Positions 1 to 8,434 of a stretch of DNA of 64,000 bases are shown piece after piece. Numbering within the stretch: the first letter of the stretch is position 1; each line of letters begins with the position of its first letter. Where the stretch lies: assembly GCA_013286585.1 (NCBI GenBank), contig JABDFK010000003.1:1-64000 (forward strand). Reading direction: 5' to 3'. Below the pieces are notes generated by a model that saw only the letters and a list, made by a program, of their open reading frames with translations, did not search any database and had not been told where the DNA came from. Both the position numbers and the translations under genes were made by a program. The DNA is from Deltaproteobacteria bacterium (GTDB lineage: Bacteria; Bdellovibrionota; Bdellovibrionia; Bdellovibrionales; Bdellovibrionaceae).

Positions 1-1
1 T

Positions 2-481
2 CAAGTGAGTGGACGCTCTGGCCGTCACGTCAAAGCCGGTGATGATCCGGGTGAAGTGATCGTGCAAACATACAACCCAAGCCATCCCAGCCTGGTGTTT
101 GCCCAACAACATGATTTTGTGGGTTTCGCGCAGCAAGAACTAGGGCACCGAAGTGGGCTGCTTTACCCACCTTTTGGGCGATTGATTTCGTTACGTCTGC
201 AGGGCATCGATCTAGAAAAAGTCCAGCAGGCTTCGAGTCAGCTGGCGCAAATGGCCTCAAGTCTCAAGGAGAAATTTCCCAGCTATGCCAAAATTGAGGT
301 CCTGGGGCCGGCCCAAGCCCCTCTCAGTCGGGTGCGTGGCAAGTATCGCTATCACCTGCTGCTCAAAGGTCCGGAAATGCGAGAACTCAATAAGCTCTGC
401 CGGCATCTTTTGAGCAACGAGGACGCCTTCCCAAGTGGAGTTCGCATCACGTCTGATGTTGACCCGTTGAATCTTCTTTAA
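2..481 (+). CDS. priA: Primosomal protein N' (PriA helicase), C-terminal part
   Basis: PriA is the superfamily 2 helicase that reloads the replisome at stalled forks. Only the last 160 or so residues are in the window; the reading frame is open to the window edge, so the gene starts upstream. The first visible residues, QVSGRSGRH followed by PGEVIVQTYNPSHP, match PriA helicase motif VI and the segment after it. The rest (YPPFGRLISLRLQG, then VLGPAQAPLSRVRGKYRYHLLLKG) is the typical PriA C-terminal domain. The next gene begins 14 bp after the stop, so the two may be co-transcribed. Confidence 0.93.
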   Translation, partial: QVSGRSGRHVKAGDDPGEVIVQTYNPSHPSLVFAQQHDFVGFAQQELGHRSGLLYPPFGRLISLRLQGIDLEKVQQASSQLAQMASSLKEKFPSYAKIEVLGPAQAPLSRVRGKYRYHLLLKGPEMRELNKLCRHLLSNEDAFPSGVRITSDVDPLNLL

Positions 482-495
482 CAAAATAAAAAGAT

Positions 496-1338
496 ATGAG
501 CGAAATGGCCTGTCCTCGCTGCGGTAACACCGTCGCCGAGCTTCAAAATATAGATCCCGCATTGGCAGAAAAAATTGCTAAAGCCGGAAACTCCGAGGTT
601 TTGCCGGGGCAAGTTTGTCTCAATTGCTTCACTCAATTGGCAGGCTCTATTGCCCGTGGTTCAGTGCTGCACGCTCGTGAAAAAGCCAAAGAGCAAAGAA
701 AATTAATGCTGTGGAAAAGTCGCGTTGGTCTGATCAAGAATGCCCGCGTGCACATGAACAACAAGGCGTTCTCGGACGCGGCTGTTCAGTACGAAAAATA
801 CATCAAAGTCTTAGAAGTGGTCTTTGACGTGAAGCCTGGTGGGCTTACTCCAGAGCAGTTCAAAGAGTCGGCGCGCACCCAAGAACTCACCGTGGTCGCC
901 GGTGTTTACTGGGACCTTTTGCGCATCTATGACACCAGCGAAAATTACGGAGAGCGCATGCGGGTCGCCGCCAACAAACTGGGCCTCTTCCTTCGCTACA
1001 CCCCGGTGTTTCCCGACATCACTCGCAAGGCTGAGGCCTTTGTGAAAACGGCAAAAAATCCCGCCGTCGTTAGAACATTTCTTAAAGCGGCCAATGAGTC
1101 CAAGGGACGATGCTTTATCGCCACCGCTGCGTTCTCCTCTTACGCGGCACCCGAAGTGGTGATGCTGCAAGAGTGGCGTGACAGAGTCCTGCTGCAATCC
1201 AAGGCTGGTCGGGCCTTTGTGCAATTCTATTACGCATTTTCGCCCCCGGTGGCGCGAGTGATCGATTCCATGCCTTTCCTAAAGGCACCGGTGAGGGCCT
1301 TCCTGCGACTCTTGATCAATCGCGCTGTCCGTCATTGA
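496..1338 (+). CDS. Zinc-ribbon protein with C-terminal CFI-box domain
   Basis: A 280-residue protein of unknown role. It opens with a probable zinc ribbon, CPRCG (residues 6-10) paired with CLNC (about 42-45). The middle (about 70-200) is mostly alpha-helical with no recognised motif. From residue 206 it carries CFIATAAF, followed by an APEV...LQEWRDRVLL...GRAFVQFYYAFSPPVA stretch and hydrophobic helices; this is the CFI-box C-terminal domain found on many unrelated bacterial proteins. Known of the family: the domain is conserved but its function is not established. It lies 14 bp after priA, with a weak ribosome binding site. Confidence 0.75.
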   Translation: MSEMACPRCGNTVAELQNIDPALAEKIAKAGNSEVLPGQVCLNCFTQLAGSIARGSVLHAREKAKEQRKLMLWKSRVGLIKNARVHMNNKAFSDAAVQYEKYIKVLEVVFDVKPGGLTPEQFKESARTQELTVVAGVYWDLLRIYDTSENYGERMRVAANKLGLFLRYTPVFPDITRKAEAFVKTAKNPAVVRTFLKAANESKGRCFIATAAFSSYAAPEVVMLQEWRDRVLLQSKAGRAFVQFYYAFSPPVARVIDSMPFLKAPVRAFLRLLINRAVRH

Positions 1339-1381
1339 GCTTTCTCTTGCCATAAAGTCTAGGCCTTGGAACTCTTTTCCT

Positions 1382-2542
1382 ATGAACATCCATCCAAAAA
1401 AATCCGCGCAGCACATTTATGATTATGTAGTGATCGGTTCTGGCTTAAATGGTCTTTTGATCACCTCAGCCCTATCAAGGGTCACATCGAATGTTCTTCT
1501 ACTGGAAGCTGCAGAGACTCACGGCGGTGCCAACCAAAATCAAATTTCACTGGTGGGTGCGGCCAACAACGGGTTTCGTTTTTTCCCGGACAGCGAGCTT
1601 TCGCGAAAATCTTTGGATTTTTTATCGCAGCTGTTGCCGCAACCAGTAGGTGCAGAATCCGTTGAAAATCTGGCCCTCACATATGAAGCCGGGGGCCTGC
1701 GTCCCTTCGTCGGTTTTGGCGACACGCCCCCTTCATTTTACGAAGAGTTTTCCTACTTTCTTTCACCTCGACGATTGAATCTCAGCTCGCAACCCTATGA
1801 ATGGACACAGTGGCTTTTTGAAAACTCGAACGCCGACTTCATGCCCAAATCTTACGTCACCAAGTTCATCGAAGAAGACGGACAAATCACCCGAGCCCTG
1901 GTCAACGGCCAGAAAACGGTTTTGGGGCGCAATTTTATTTATTGCGGGCCCACTCAAAGTCTGTCGGTGCTACTTCCGGAAGCGGCGCTATCGCCCCGAG
2001 CTCGGCAAAAACTTTCTAAAGCGAAATTTTGGACGGCGATTTGCCTGGATCTAGTTCACTCACAAGCCACTGGAGAGCCCGGAAGACTTCACGTGCTCAA
2101 TGGCACCACTCAAGATGATCAAGGTCCTTGCGTCGGCCAATTCTTCGTTCCCGCGGAAGCCTCCGGCTTGCAGCTTTCCCAATGGGTTTCTTTCATCGAT
2201 AACGAGGCCGCTGAAGACGCCGAACAAGTCGGACTTACACTGAAAAAAATCAAACGACAAATCAAGCGCGCCTTTCCCACAGCCTTAGAAAACTTGCAAT
2301 CCGAACGGATTTTTGTCGCGGCCTCCATCGGTGGTGACGGCGAGCTCAAACTGAACGCCAATCAATCGATTTCCACCCTGCCGAATTTTTGGGTCGCCAG
2401 TGGAACACTTTCGCCACAAAAAAATCTGTTGGGATGTTTGCAACAGGCTGAGCTGGTTTGCAGCGCCCTGGGATTTCACCCAGCTGTCGCGGCTTCTAAC
2501 GAAGTGGCCCTCACCACTCCCGAATCGTCCATGAGTCTCTAG
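1382..2542 (+). CDS. FAD/NAD(P)-binding oxidoreductase (amine-oxidase/phytoene-desaturase type)
   Basis: A 386-residue flavoprotein. The N terminus has a Rossmann dinucleotide-binding fold: VVIGSGLNGLLITSAL at about residues 16-31, then an acidic strand end LLLEAAETHGG that would bind the FAD ribose. A C-terminal NFWVASGTLSPQKNLLGCLQQAEL segment corresponds to the second FAD-contacting motif of the NAD(P)-binding-8/amine oxidase families. Substrate cannot be told from sequence. It is slightly shorter than most family members. There is no signal peptide, so it is probably cytoplasmic. The start ATG has only a weak Shine-Dalgarno sequence. Confidence 0.7.
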   Translation: MNIHPKKSAQHIYDYVVIGSGLNGLLITSALSRVTSNVLLLEAAETHGGANQNQISLVGAANNGFRFFPDSELSRKSLDFLSQLLPQPVGAESVENLALTYEAGGLRPFVGFGDTPPSFYEEFSYFLSPRRLNLSSQPYEWTQWLFENSNADFMPKSYVTKFIEEDGQITRALVNGQKTVLGRNFIYCGPTQSLSVLLPEAALSPRARQKLSKAKFWTAICLDLVHSQATGEPGRLHVLNGTTQDDQGPCVGQFFVPAEASGLQLSQWVSFIDNEAAEDAEQVGLTLKKIKRQIKRAFPTALENLQSERIFVAASIGGDGELKLNANQSISTLPNFWVASGTLSPQKNLLGCLQQAELVCSALGFHPAVAASNEVALTTPESSMSL

Positions 2543-2690
2543 GGTTTACAGCCCGCCGACCTTGGACGAAACTCTTAAGCCCTCGAATTCAGATCAGATT
2601 CCAGATCAAAAGCAATGTGTAAATCACCTGTAAAGCCAGCAAAAAAATTTTCAACTGACTCTCAAGTTTTCTCCATTTCTTCCGAATAGT

Positions 2691-2783
2691 CCTATGACTG
2701 GTTGTTGTCATAGGTACCTCCTCTGTGATTGAGAGGATGGTTCCGTTCCAAAGGGGGTGGTGAAAGCCATCCCTTTTGTTTTC
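2691..2783 (+). ncRNA. Candidate structured small RNA ending in an intrinsic terminator
   Basis: This fills part of the 306-bp gap between the flavoprotein gene and the acetyltransferase gene. Three consecutive stems are visible. Stem 1 is 2691-2698 with 2707-2714 (8 bp, perfect). Stem 2 is 2716-2724 with 2732-2741 (9 bp, one bulge). Stem 3 is 2750-2760 with 2767-2777 (11 bp, two G-U pairs, TGAAAG loop), followed by GTTTTC. No open reading frame of credible quality spans it. The last stem reads as a terminator on the plus strand. No known riboswitch or 6S/SRP signature was recognised. It could instead be a bidirectional terminator for the two converging genes. Confidence 0.45.
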
Positions 2784-2848
2784 AAGAATGGTGCCGGCTT
2801 GTCTGTGTGTTTTGGTGGCCGGCCAAGATACCGGCGTTCGAATTTCGT

Positions 2849-3379
2849 CTAGAGATTTTTTTCTAAGATCACAAATTTCAGATCATCGCGCTTCGGCTGA
2901 CCAAAACGAATGTTTCCGTAAGGAAAATCTTCGCTTCGCCAAGTGTTCTTGTAGCCACGGCGCTCGTACCATTCGATCAGCTCCTGGCGAATGGAGATGA
3001 CCGTCATTTCCATTTTTTTGGATCGCCATTGTTCCCGCGCGAAATTTTCCCCTGCTGCCAGAATTTTTTTTCCGAGTCCGTTGGCCTGCTGATCGGGCTT
3101 CACCGTCAACATGCCCAAATACGCCAGGTCTTGGCTTTTATTTTTCAGAAAAACACAGCCGAGCAAATCCTTACTTCGTGACTCTGCCAATAAAATGAAT
3201 TGCTGGTCGCCCAACATCTCGCTCAAAGATTCTGCATCGGTGCGCTGCCCGTCCAGGAGATCGGCCTCAGTGGTCCATCCCTGACGGCTGACATCACCCC
3301 TGTAGGCGGAGTTCACTAGACGTGACAATTGGAGTAGGTCCGACTTCTCTGCCGGTCTTAACTGGATCTCTTCAAACAT
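2849..3379 (-). CDS. GNAT-family N-acetyltransferase
   Basis: A 176-residue GNAT acetyltransferase, which transfers an acetyl group from acetyl-CoA to an amine. The fold is seen in LRPAEKSDLLQLSRLVNSAY at the N terminus, LAYLGMLTVKPDQQANGLGKKIL (acetyl-CoA-binding motif A, about residues 90-112), and EWYERRGYKNT (motif B, about 138-148). Length is normal for a single-domain GNAT. The substrate is unknown and the neighbours give no hint. It is transcribed leftward, away from the rpsB promoter region. Confidence 0.85.
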   Translation of the reverse strand: MFEEIQLRPAEKSDLLQLSRLVNSAYRGDVSRQGWTTEADLLDGQRTDAESLSEMLGDQQFILLAESRSKDLLGCVFLKNKSQDLAYLGMLTVKPDQQANGLGKKILAAGENFAREQWRSKKMEMTVISIRQELIEWYERRGYKNTWRSEDFPYGNIRFGQPKRDDLKFVILEKNL

Positions 3380-3531
3380 CAGAAGGTTCTAACAAAACCC
3401 GCTTAAAAATGCACCTTCAGCCACAATCACATTTTTTGATATCACCTCAAACCATTGATTTTAATTATATTTATGTAAATTCGAAGACGCATTTCCCACC
3501 CCCCTTCGCGCCCGAGAATCCCAAGATACTC

Positions 3532-3559
3532 TTGGACATCGCATAACTCGCGTGATAAT
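3532..3559 (+). promoter_or_regulatory. Predicted sigma70-type promoter for rpsB operon
   Basis: TTGGAC (3532-3537) and GATAAT (3554-3559) are spaced by 16 bp, with a TG-like extension just before the -10 box. This is the best promoter match in the gap before rpsB and would give a leader of about 125 nt. Confidence 0.55.
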
Positions 3560-3601
3560 TCCATCAGACTTAAATACGCACCCCGTGGACAAACCACTGG
3601 T

Positions 3602-3622
3602 CCGTCGTTCACAAAACGACGG
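3602..3622 (+). promoter_or_regulatory. Leader hairpin upstream of rpsB
   Basis: A perfect 8-bp stem, 3602-3609 with 3615-3622 around a CACAA loop, lies about 70 nt before the rpsB start. An alternative pairing of nearby GGAC and GTCC blocks overlaps its left side. In many bacteria S2 represses its own mRNA through leader structure; a similar role here is inference. Confidence 0.4.
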
Positions 3623-3691
3623 TGAGAACTTGGATTTAGCAAAAATTCGAGTCTGTCCTGGGGGAGGCTTAACCAGAAAGGAACAATGCAC

Positions 3692-4643
3692 ATGGCACAA
3701 GTTACCATGAAGGAAATGCTCGACGCTGGAGTACATTTCGGACACCAAACACAGCGATGGAACCCTAAGATGAAACCTTACGTGTACTCAGCACGCGGAG
3801 GTATCCACATCATCGACCTACAGAAAACTGTCGGAATGGCCAACAAAGCAGCAGACTTCGTAAAGACAGTCGCAGCTCAAGGCGGACGATTGATTTTTGT
3901 CGGCACAAAAAAACAGGCTGTAGAGCCCATCTTGGAAGCAGCTCAACGTTGCGGCCAATACCACGTCACAAAACGTTGGTTGGGTGGAATGCTGACAAAT
4001 TTCGAGACTATTAAGGCCTCGATCGATCGTCTTCGTCGCATTGATCAAATGCGCGAAAAAAATGAGCTCGAGTTCTTCACTAAAAAAGAACGCGCAAAAA
4101 ATCGAAAAAGAATACATCCGTTTGTCTGAGTATCTCAGCGGTATCCGCGACATGAAAGACGCACCGTCCGCCATGTTCGTTGTTGATTTGCCGAAAGAGC
4201 ACATTGCCGTTGCTGAAGCCCGACGTTTGGGTATTCCAGTGGTAGCGATTGCTGACACTAACTCTGATCCTGAGTTGATCGAATACCCAATCCCAGGCAA
4301 CGACGATGCGATTCGCTCCATCAAGTTGTTCTCGAACTTGGTCGCTGATTCTTTCATCGAAGGTGCTAAAGAATATCAAGCCACACTCCGCACACAAACG
4401 GACAAAGCTTCTGATATGGAACAAGAGCAAAAAGACGCAGCCCCTGCGCAGGCCCGTGGACGTGGTCCAAAACCTGCCGGCAAAGGCGCTCCTGCTGCGG
4501 TGCCAGAGAAAAAAGAATCTTCGGGACCTACAGTGGTTAAAGCCAATAAAGCTCGCAAACTGGTTGCTGCTGGTCTGGCTGAAAAAATCGAAATCGAAGC
4601 TGAACTTGAAGAGGGCAGCAAAGTAGAAACTACTGAGGAGTAA
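3692..4643 (+). CDS. rpsB: 30S ribosomal protein S2, one-base frameshift in the sequence
   Basis: S2 binds the back of the 30S head-body junction and helps recruit S1. The first part ([19 protein letters not shown] ... [10 protein letters not shown] ... [13 protein letters not shown]) and the second part ([12 protein letters not shown] ... [15 protein letters not shown] ... [13 protein letters not shown] ... [10 protein letters not shown]) are both clear S2 but lie in different frames. An extra A in the A6 run at 4096-4101 (or in the A6 run at 4082-4087) explains this; removing one base gives 316 residues. The ATG at 3692 is preferred over 3686 because AAAGGA lies 9 nt before it and MAQV is the usual S2 start. 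The C terminus carries a long Ala/Lys/Glu-rich tail beyond the usual length of about 240. It is followed after 3 bp by tsf. Confidence 0.93.
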
Positions 4644-4646
4644 TTC

Positions 4647-5564
4647 ATGTCTGTCACAGCTTCAATGGTTCGCGACCTTCGCGAAAAAACAAGCGCAGGA
4701 ATGTTGGATTGCAAGAAAGCCTTAGAAGAAACTAGTGGGGACATGGAAGCTGCCATCGAGTGGCTTCGCAAAAAAGGTCTCTCTTCTGCAGCTAAGAAAT
4801 CAGACCGACTGGCTTCTGAGGGCGCGGTCGTTGCTTTCGTGAACAACGGAAAAACGGGCGTTCTTCTTGAGGTAAACTCAGAGACTGATTTCGTCGCTAA
4901 GAATGATCTTTTCAAAGCTTTCATCGCTGATGCAGTGAAACTGGTTGGCACGACCACACCGGCTCCGTCCGATGTGGATGCGCTGATGAAATTACAGTTG
5001 GGTGGTATGGACGTCGCGGAGGCCTTGAAAAATGCCATCGCTAAAATTGGTGAAAACATCGTTTTACGACGTTTTTCCCGATACGATGCTCCCACGGGCT
5101 ATGTTCACAGCTACATTCACGGTGATGGAAAAATTGGTGTCCTGGTAGAGCTAACCACAGCGAAACCTGACGACAATGCTAAAACTTTCGCCAATGATGT
5201 ATGCTTGCACGTTGCGGCCATGAATCCTTTGGCTCTGTCACAAGACGCAATTCCTGCGGATGTGGTCGCTAAAGAAAAAGAAATCATGAAAGCAAAAAAC
5301 CTCGAACAGGGTAAAAAACCAGAGATGATCGATAAAATCGTCGAAGGCCAAATCCGTAAGTTCTTGGCAGAGAGTGCTCTTTTAGAGCAAGCTTTTGTGA
5401 AAAATCCAGATCTTAAAGTGAAAGACTACATGACAGAAATGGCGAAGAAGTCTGGCGACAACTATGTCATCAAACGTTTTGTGCGTTTCGAATTGGGTGA
5501 GGGTTTGCAAAAACGCTCGAACAATTTTGCTGAAGAAGTGGCTGCTCAAACTAAGGGTCATTAA
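4647..5564 (+). CDS. tsf: Elongation factor Ts
   Basis: EF-Ts is the guanine nucleotide exchange factor that recycles EF-Tu-GDP. It has the N-terminal UBA-like module (VRDLREKTSAGMLDCKKAL, about residues 8-26) and the conserved NSETDFVAKN signature (about 77-86) that inserts into EF-Tu, followed by two core subdomains. Its 305 residues are normal for a full-length form. The ribosome binding site GAGGAG lies inside the last codons of rpsB with only 3 bp between the genes, so S2 and EF-Ts are translationally linked, as in most bacteria. Confidence 0.97.
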   Translation: MSVTASMVRDLREKTSAGMLDCKKALEETSGDMEAAIEWLRKKGLSSAAKKSDRLASEGAVVAFVNNGKTGVLLEVNSETDFVAKNDLFKAFIADAVKLVGTTTPAPSDVDALMKLQLGGMDVAEALKNAIAKIGENIVLRRFSRYDAPTGYVHSYIHGDGKIGVLVELTTAKPDDNAKTFANDVCLHVAAMNPLALSQDAIPADVVAKEKEIMKAKNLEQGKKPEMIDKIVEGQIRKFLAESALLEQAFVKNPDLKVKDYMTEMAKKSGDNYVIKRFVRFELGEGLQKRSNNFAEEVAAQTKGH

Positions 5565-6293
<729 letters not shown>

Positions 6294-6306
6294 CTAGGAG
6301 TCAATT

Positions 6307-6864
6307 ATGCTCGGAGATCTCAAAAAGAAAACCCAAGATCGAATGGAAAAGGCCCTACAAGCACTGCAGGGAGAGCTGAAAAAAATCCGTACTGGCCGTG
6401 CCCAGGTTTCGATGTTGGATGGAATTAAAGTGAACTACTACGGAACTGCGACTCCCTTAAGTCAGGTTTCTGCAATTTCTTGCCCTGATGCCAAGTCATT
6501 TCTGATTGCACCGTGGGAGCCTTCAGTTCTTAAAGAGATCGAGCAATCAATCGTTAAAAGTGAGCTGGGAATGGCCCCCATTAATGATGGCAAAGTCATT
6601 CGCCTGCGAGTTCCAGATTTGACGGAAGATCGTCGTAAAGATCTAGTGAAACAGACCAAAAAAATCGTTGAAGACGCACGCGTGGCCATTCGCATGGCCC
6701 GCCGGGACGCCAACGAAGATGTCAAAAAGGCACTCAAAGACAAAACCGTCAGTGAGGATGAGGGCAAGAAGCACGAAACTGATGTGCAAAAAATGACGGA
6801 TGATTACATCAAAAAAGTAGATTCTATGGCCGATGAAAAAGAGAAAAGCATTCTCACTATCTGA
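6307..6864 (+). CDS. frr: Ribosome recycling factor
   Basis: RRF, with EF-G, splits post-termination ribosomes. The 185 residues match the normal length and show the two-domain pattern: helix 1 (MEKALQALQGELKKIRTGRA), the small domain (VNYYGTATPLSQVSAIS ... LIAPWEPSVLKEIEQSI), and the long helices with VRLRVPDLTEDRRKDLVKQ-type sequence and VAIRMARRDANEDVKK. AGGAGT lies 8 nt before the ATG. The stop is followed directly by uppS. Confidence 0.97.
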   Translation: MLGDLKKKTQDRMEKALQALQGELKKIRTGRAQVSMLDGIKVNYYGTATPLSQVSAISCPDAKSFLIAPWEPSVLKEIEQSIVKSELGMAPINDGKVIRLRVPDLTEDRRKDLVKQTKKIVEDARVAIRMARRDANEDVKKALKDKTVSEDEGKKHETDVQKMTDDYIKKVDSMADEKEKSILTI

Positions 6865-6867
6865 TTG

Positions 6868-7593
6868 ATGACAAAACCTAAACACGTCGGAATTATTATG
6901 GATGGAAACGGACGCTGGGCGCAGCTGCGCGGGCGTCCACGCACCTTTGGACATATCAAGGGTGCACGAGTGGCGAAGAAAGTGATTTCGGCCTGTGCAG
7001 AAATGGGGATAGAGAACCTCACTCTTTATGCGTTCAGTACCGAAAATTGGTTGCGGCCAGAGCAAGAGGTTGCTTTTTTGATGCGACTTCTTGGACGATA
7101 CTTGAAAAGAGAGACTGAAAATCTATTGGCGGAAAATATTCGGTTTTCAGTGATTGGCAATGTGGCCAGCCTTCCCAAAGAGATGCGCACGGTCGTTCAA
7201 GACACTATTTCAGCCACTCAGCATTGCACCGGTATGCGACTGATTTTTGCCCTCAGTTATGGGTCCCGACAAGAAATTGTAGCAACGACGAAAGCACTGG
7301 CGCTCAAAGTACAAAACGGTGAGCTTGAGGTATCCGATATTGACGAGTCCTTATTTTCGATGAATCTGTCCACCCATCCGGCTCCGGATTTGGATTTAAT
7401 GATTCGAACTAGTGGCGAACAGCGTGTTTCCAATTTTTTGTTGTGGCAAAGTGCCTACAGCGAACTCTATTTCACCAGAACCCTTTGGCCCGATTTCAAC
7501 CGAACCGAGCTTGAACAGATCTTTGCTTACTTCTTGTCCCGCGAACGACGCTTTGGCCAAGTGACAGAACAATATGAACAGCCTTCCCATTAG
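6868..7593 (+). CDS. uppS: Isoprenyl transferase (undecaprenyl diphosphate synthase)
   Basis: UppS condenses isopentenyl diphosphate units onto farnesyl diphosphate to make the C55 lipid carrier for peptidoglycan and polysaccharides. Cis-prenyltransferase motifs are present: GIIMDGNGRWA (catalytic Asp about residue 12), YAFSTENWLRP, and LMIRTSGEQRVSNFLLWQS followed by YSELYFTRTLWPDF. The ATG at 6868 is chosen over the TTG at 6865; it lies 3 bp after the frr stop. The 3' end overlaps cdsA by 20 bp. Confidence 0.95.
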   Translation: MTKPKHVGIIMDGNGRWAQLRGRPRTFGHIKGARVAKKVISACAEMGIENLTLYAFSTENWLRPEQEVAFLMRLLGRYLKRETENLLAENIRFSVIGNVASLPKEMRTVVQDTISATQHCTGMRLIFALSYGSRQEIVATTKALALKVQNGELEVSDIDESLFSMNLSTHPAPDLDLMIRTSGEQRVSNFLLWQSAYSELYFTRTLWPDFNRTELEQIFAYFLSRERRFGQVTEQYEQPSH

Positions 7594-8389
7594 GGCCCTT
7601 TCCGCAGCGGTCGCTATTGCGCTGATGATCGGTCTCTATTATTTTTTTGGACTTTCTGGAATGCACGTCGTGGTTTTTTCCGTCGTTATTCTTGGTGGAC
7701 GCGAGCTGATCAAGATTCTATTTCTGCCCGAAGATAGCCGACTGGATCGGGTTTTGTTCTATTTCTCAGTGGTATTAATTTATATTTTTTCTGTTCGCTT
7801 CTTTGAACGCATGGCAGTTATTTTTGTCGCCATTTCAATTCTGTATTTTTCTTTGAATCTGTGGCGACACCGGTCCGAAAATAATCCGGTTCTTATTTCT
7901 AGCAGGAACGCGCGAAGTCTGATGGGATTTTTTTATCTTGGGCTGTTGCCTGTCTTCGCTGACCGCTTGCTAGTGTTAGAGCAGGGGATCGTTTGGTTTG
8001 TGGTTTTGCTGGCCGTTGTTCTAACTGGTGATACCTTTGCTTACATTGCCGGCGTGAGCTTTGGAAAACATAAAATCATGCCCAACATCAGCCCTAAAAA
8101 ATCTGTAGAAGGTTCGCTGGGGGGATTGCTGGGGTCAGCCACAGCGGCGCTGATTGCTTCTAGTTTTCTTCCCCAGGTCCCCCCTTATTTTTTGGTGCTG
8201 ATGGGTCTTTGCGTTGGAATGATTGGTCAGTTCGGAGACTTCTTTGAATCACTTTTAAAACGTGTCGCCGATGTGAAGGATTCTGGCTCTATCATGCCGG
8301 GTCATGGCGGCTTGCTGGATCGTCTGGACGGAATTTTATTCGCCGCTCCCTTTGTTTATCTGACGGCCTCTCTTTGGTCTGGTCTATAG
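7574..8389 (+). CDS. cdsA: Phosphatidate cytidylyltransferase
   Basis: CdsA makes CDP-diacylglycerol from phosphatidic acid and CTP, the branch point of phospholipid synthesis. The 271 residues contain about seven or eight membrane segments. The family signature is clear near the C terminus: SLLKRVADVKDSGSIMPGHG followed by GLLDRLDGI (about residues 229-257), including the Asp residues that bind metal. An SPKKSVEGSLGG loop precedes it. It overlaps uppS by 20 bp, implying translational coupling. Confidence 0.95.
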   Translation: MNSLPIRALSAAVAIALMIGLYYFFGLSGMHVVVFSVVILGGRELIKILFLPEDSRLDRVLFYFSVVLIYIFSVRFFERMAVIFVAISILYFSLNLWRHRSENNPVLISSRNARSLMGFFYLGLLPVFADRLLVLEQGIVWFVVLLAVVLTGDTFAYIAGVSFGKHKIMPNISPKKSVEGSLGGLLGSATAALIASSFLPQVPPYFLVLMGLCVGMIGQFGDFFESLLKRVADVKDSGSIMPGHGGLLDRLDGILFAAPFVYLTASLWSGL

Positions 8390-8434
8390 ACAATCCCTTG
8401 TCCTGACTCTGACGTCTGTTTAGACTGAGGTCAT

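Noticed and set aside
2691-2783. Known riboswitch or 6S/SRP RNA
   Set aside because: No conserved core of cyclic-di-GMP, SAM, cobalamin or similar riboswitches, nor the 6S bubble or SRP tetraloop region, could be matched.
4376-5095. 239-codon open frame antisense to rpsB/tsf
   Set aside because: Shadow frame, Ser/Ala-rich, no start signal; both sense genes are certain.
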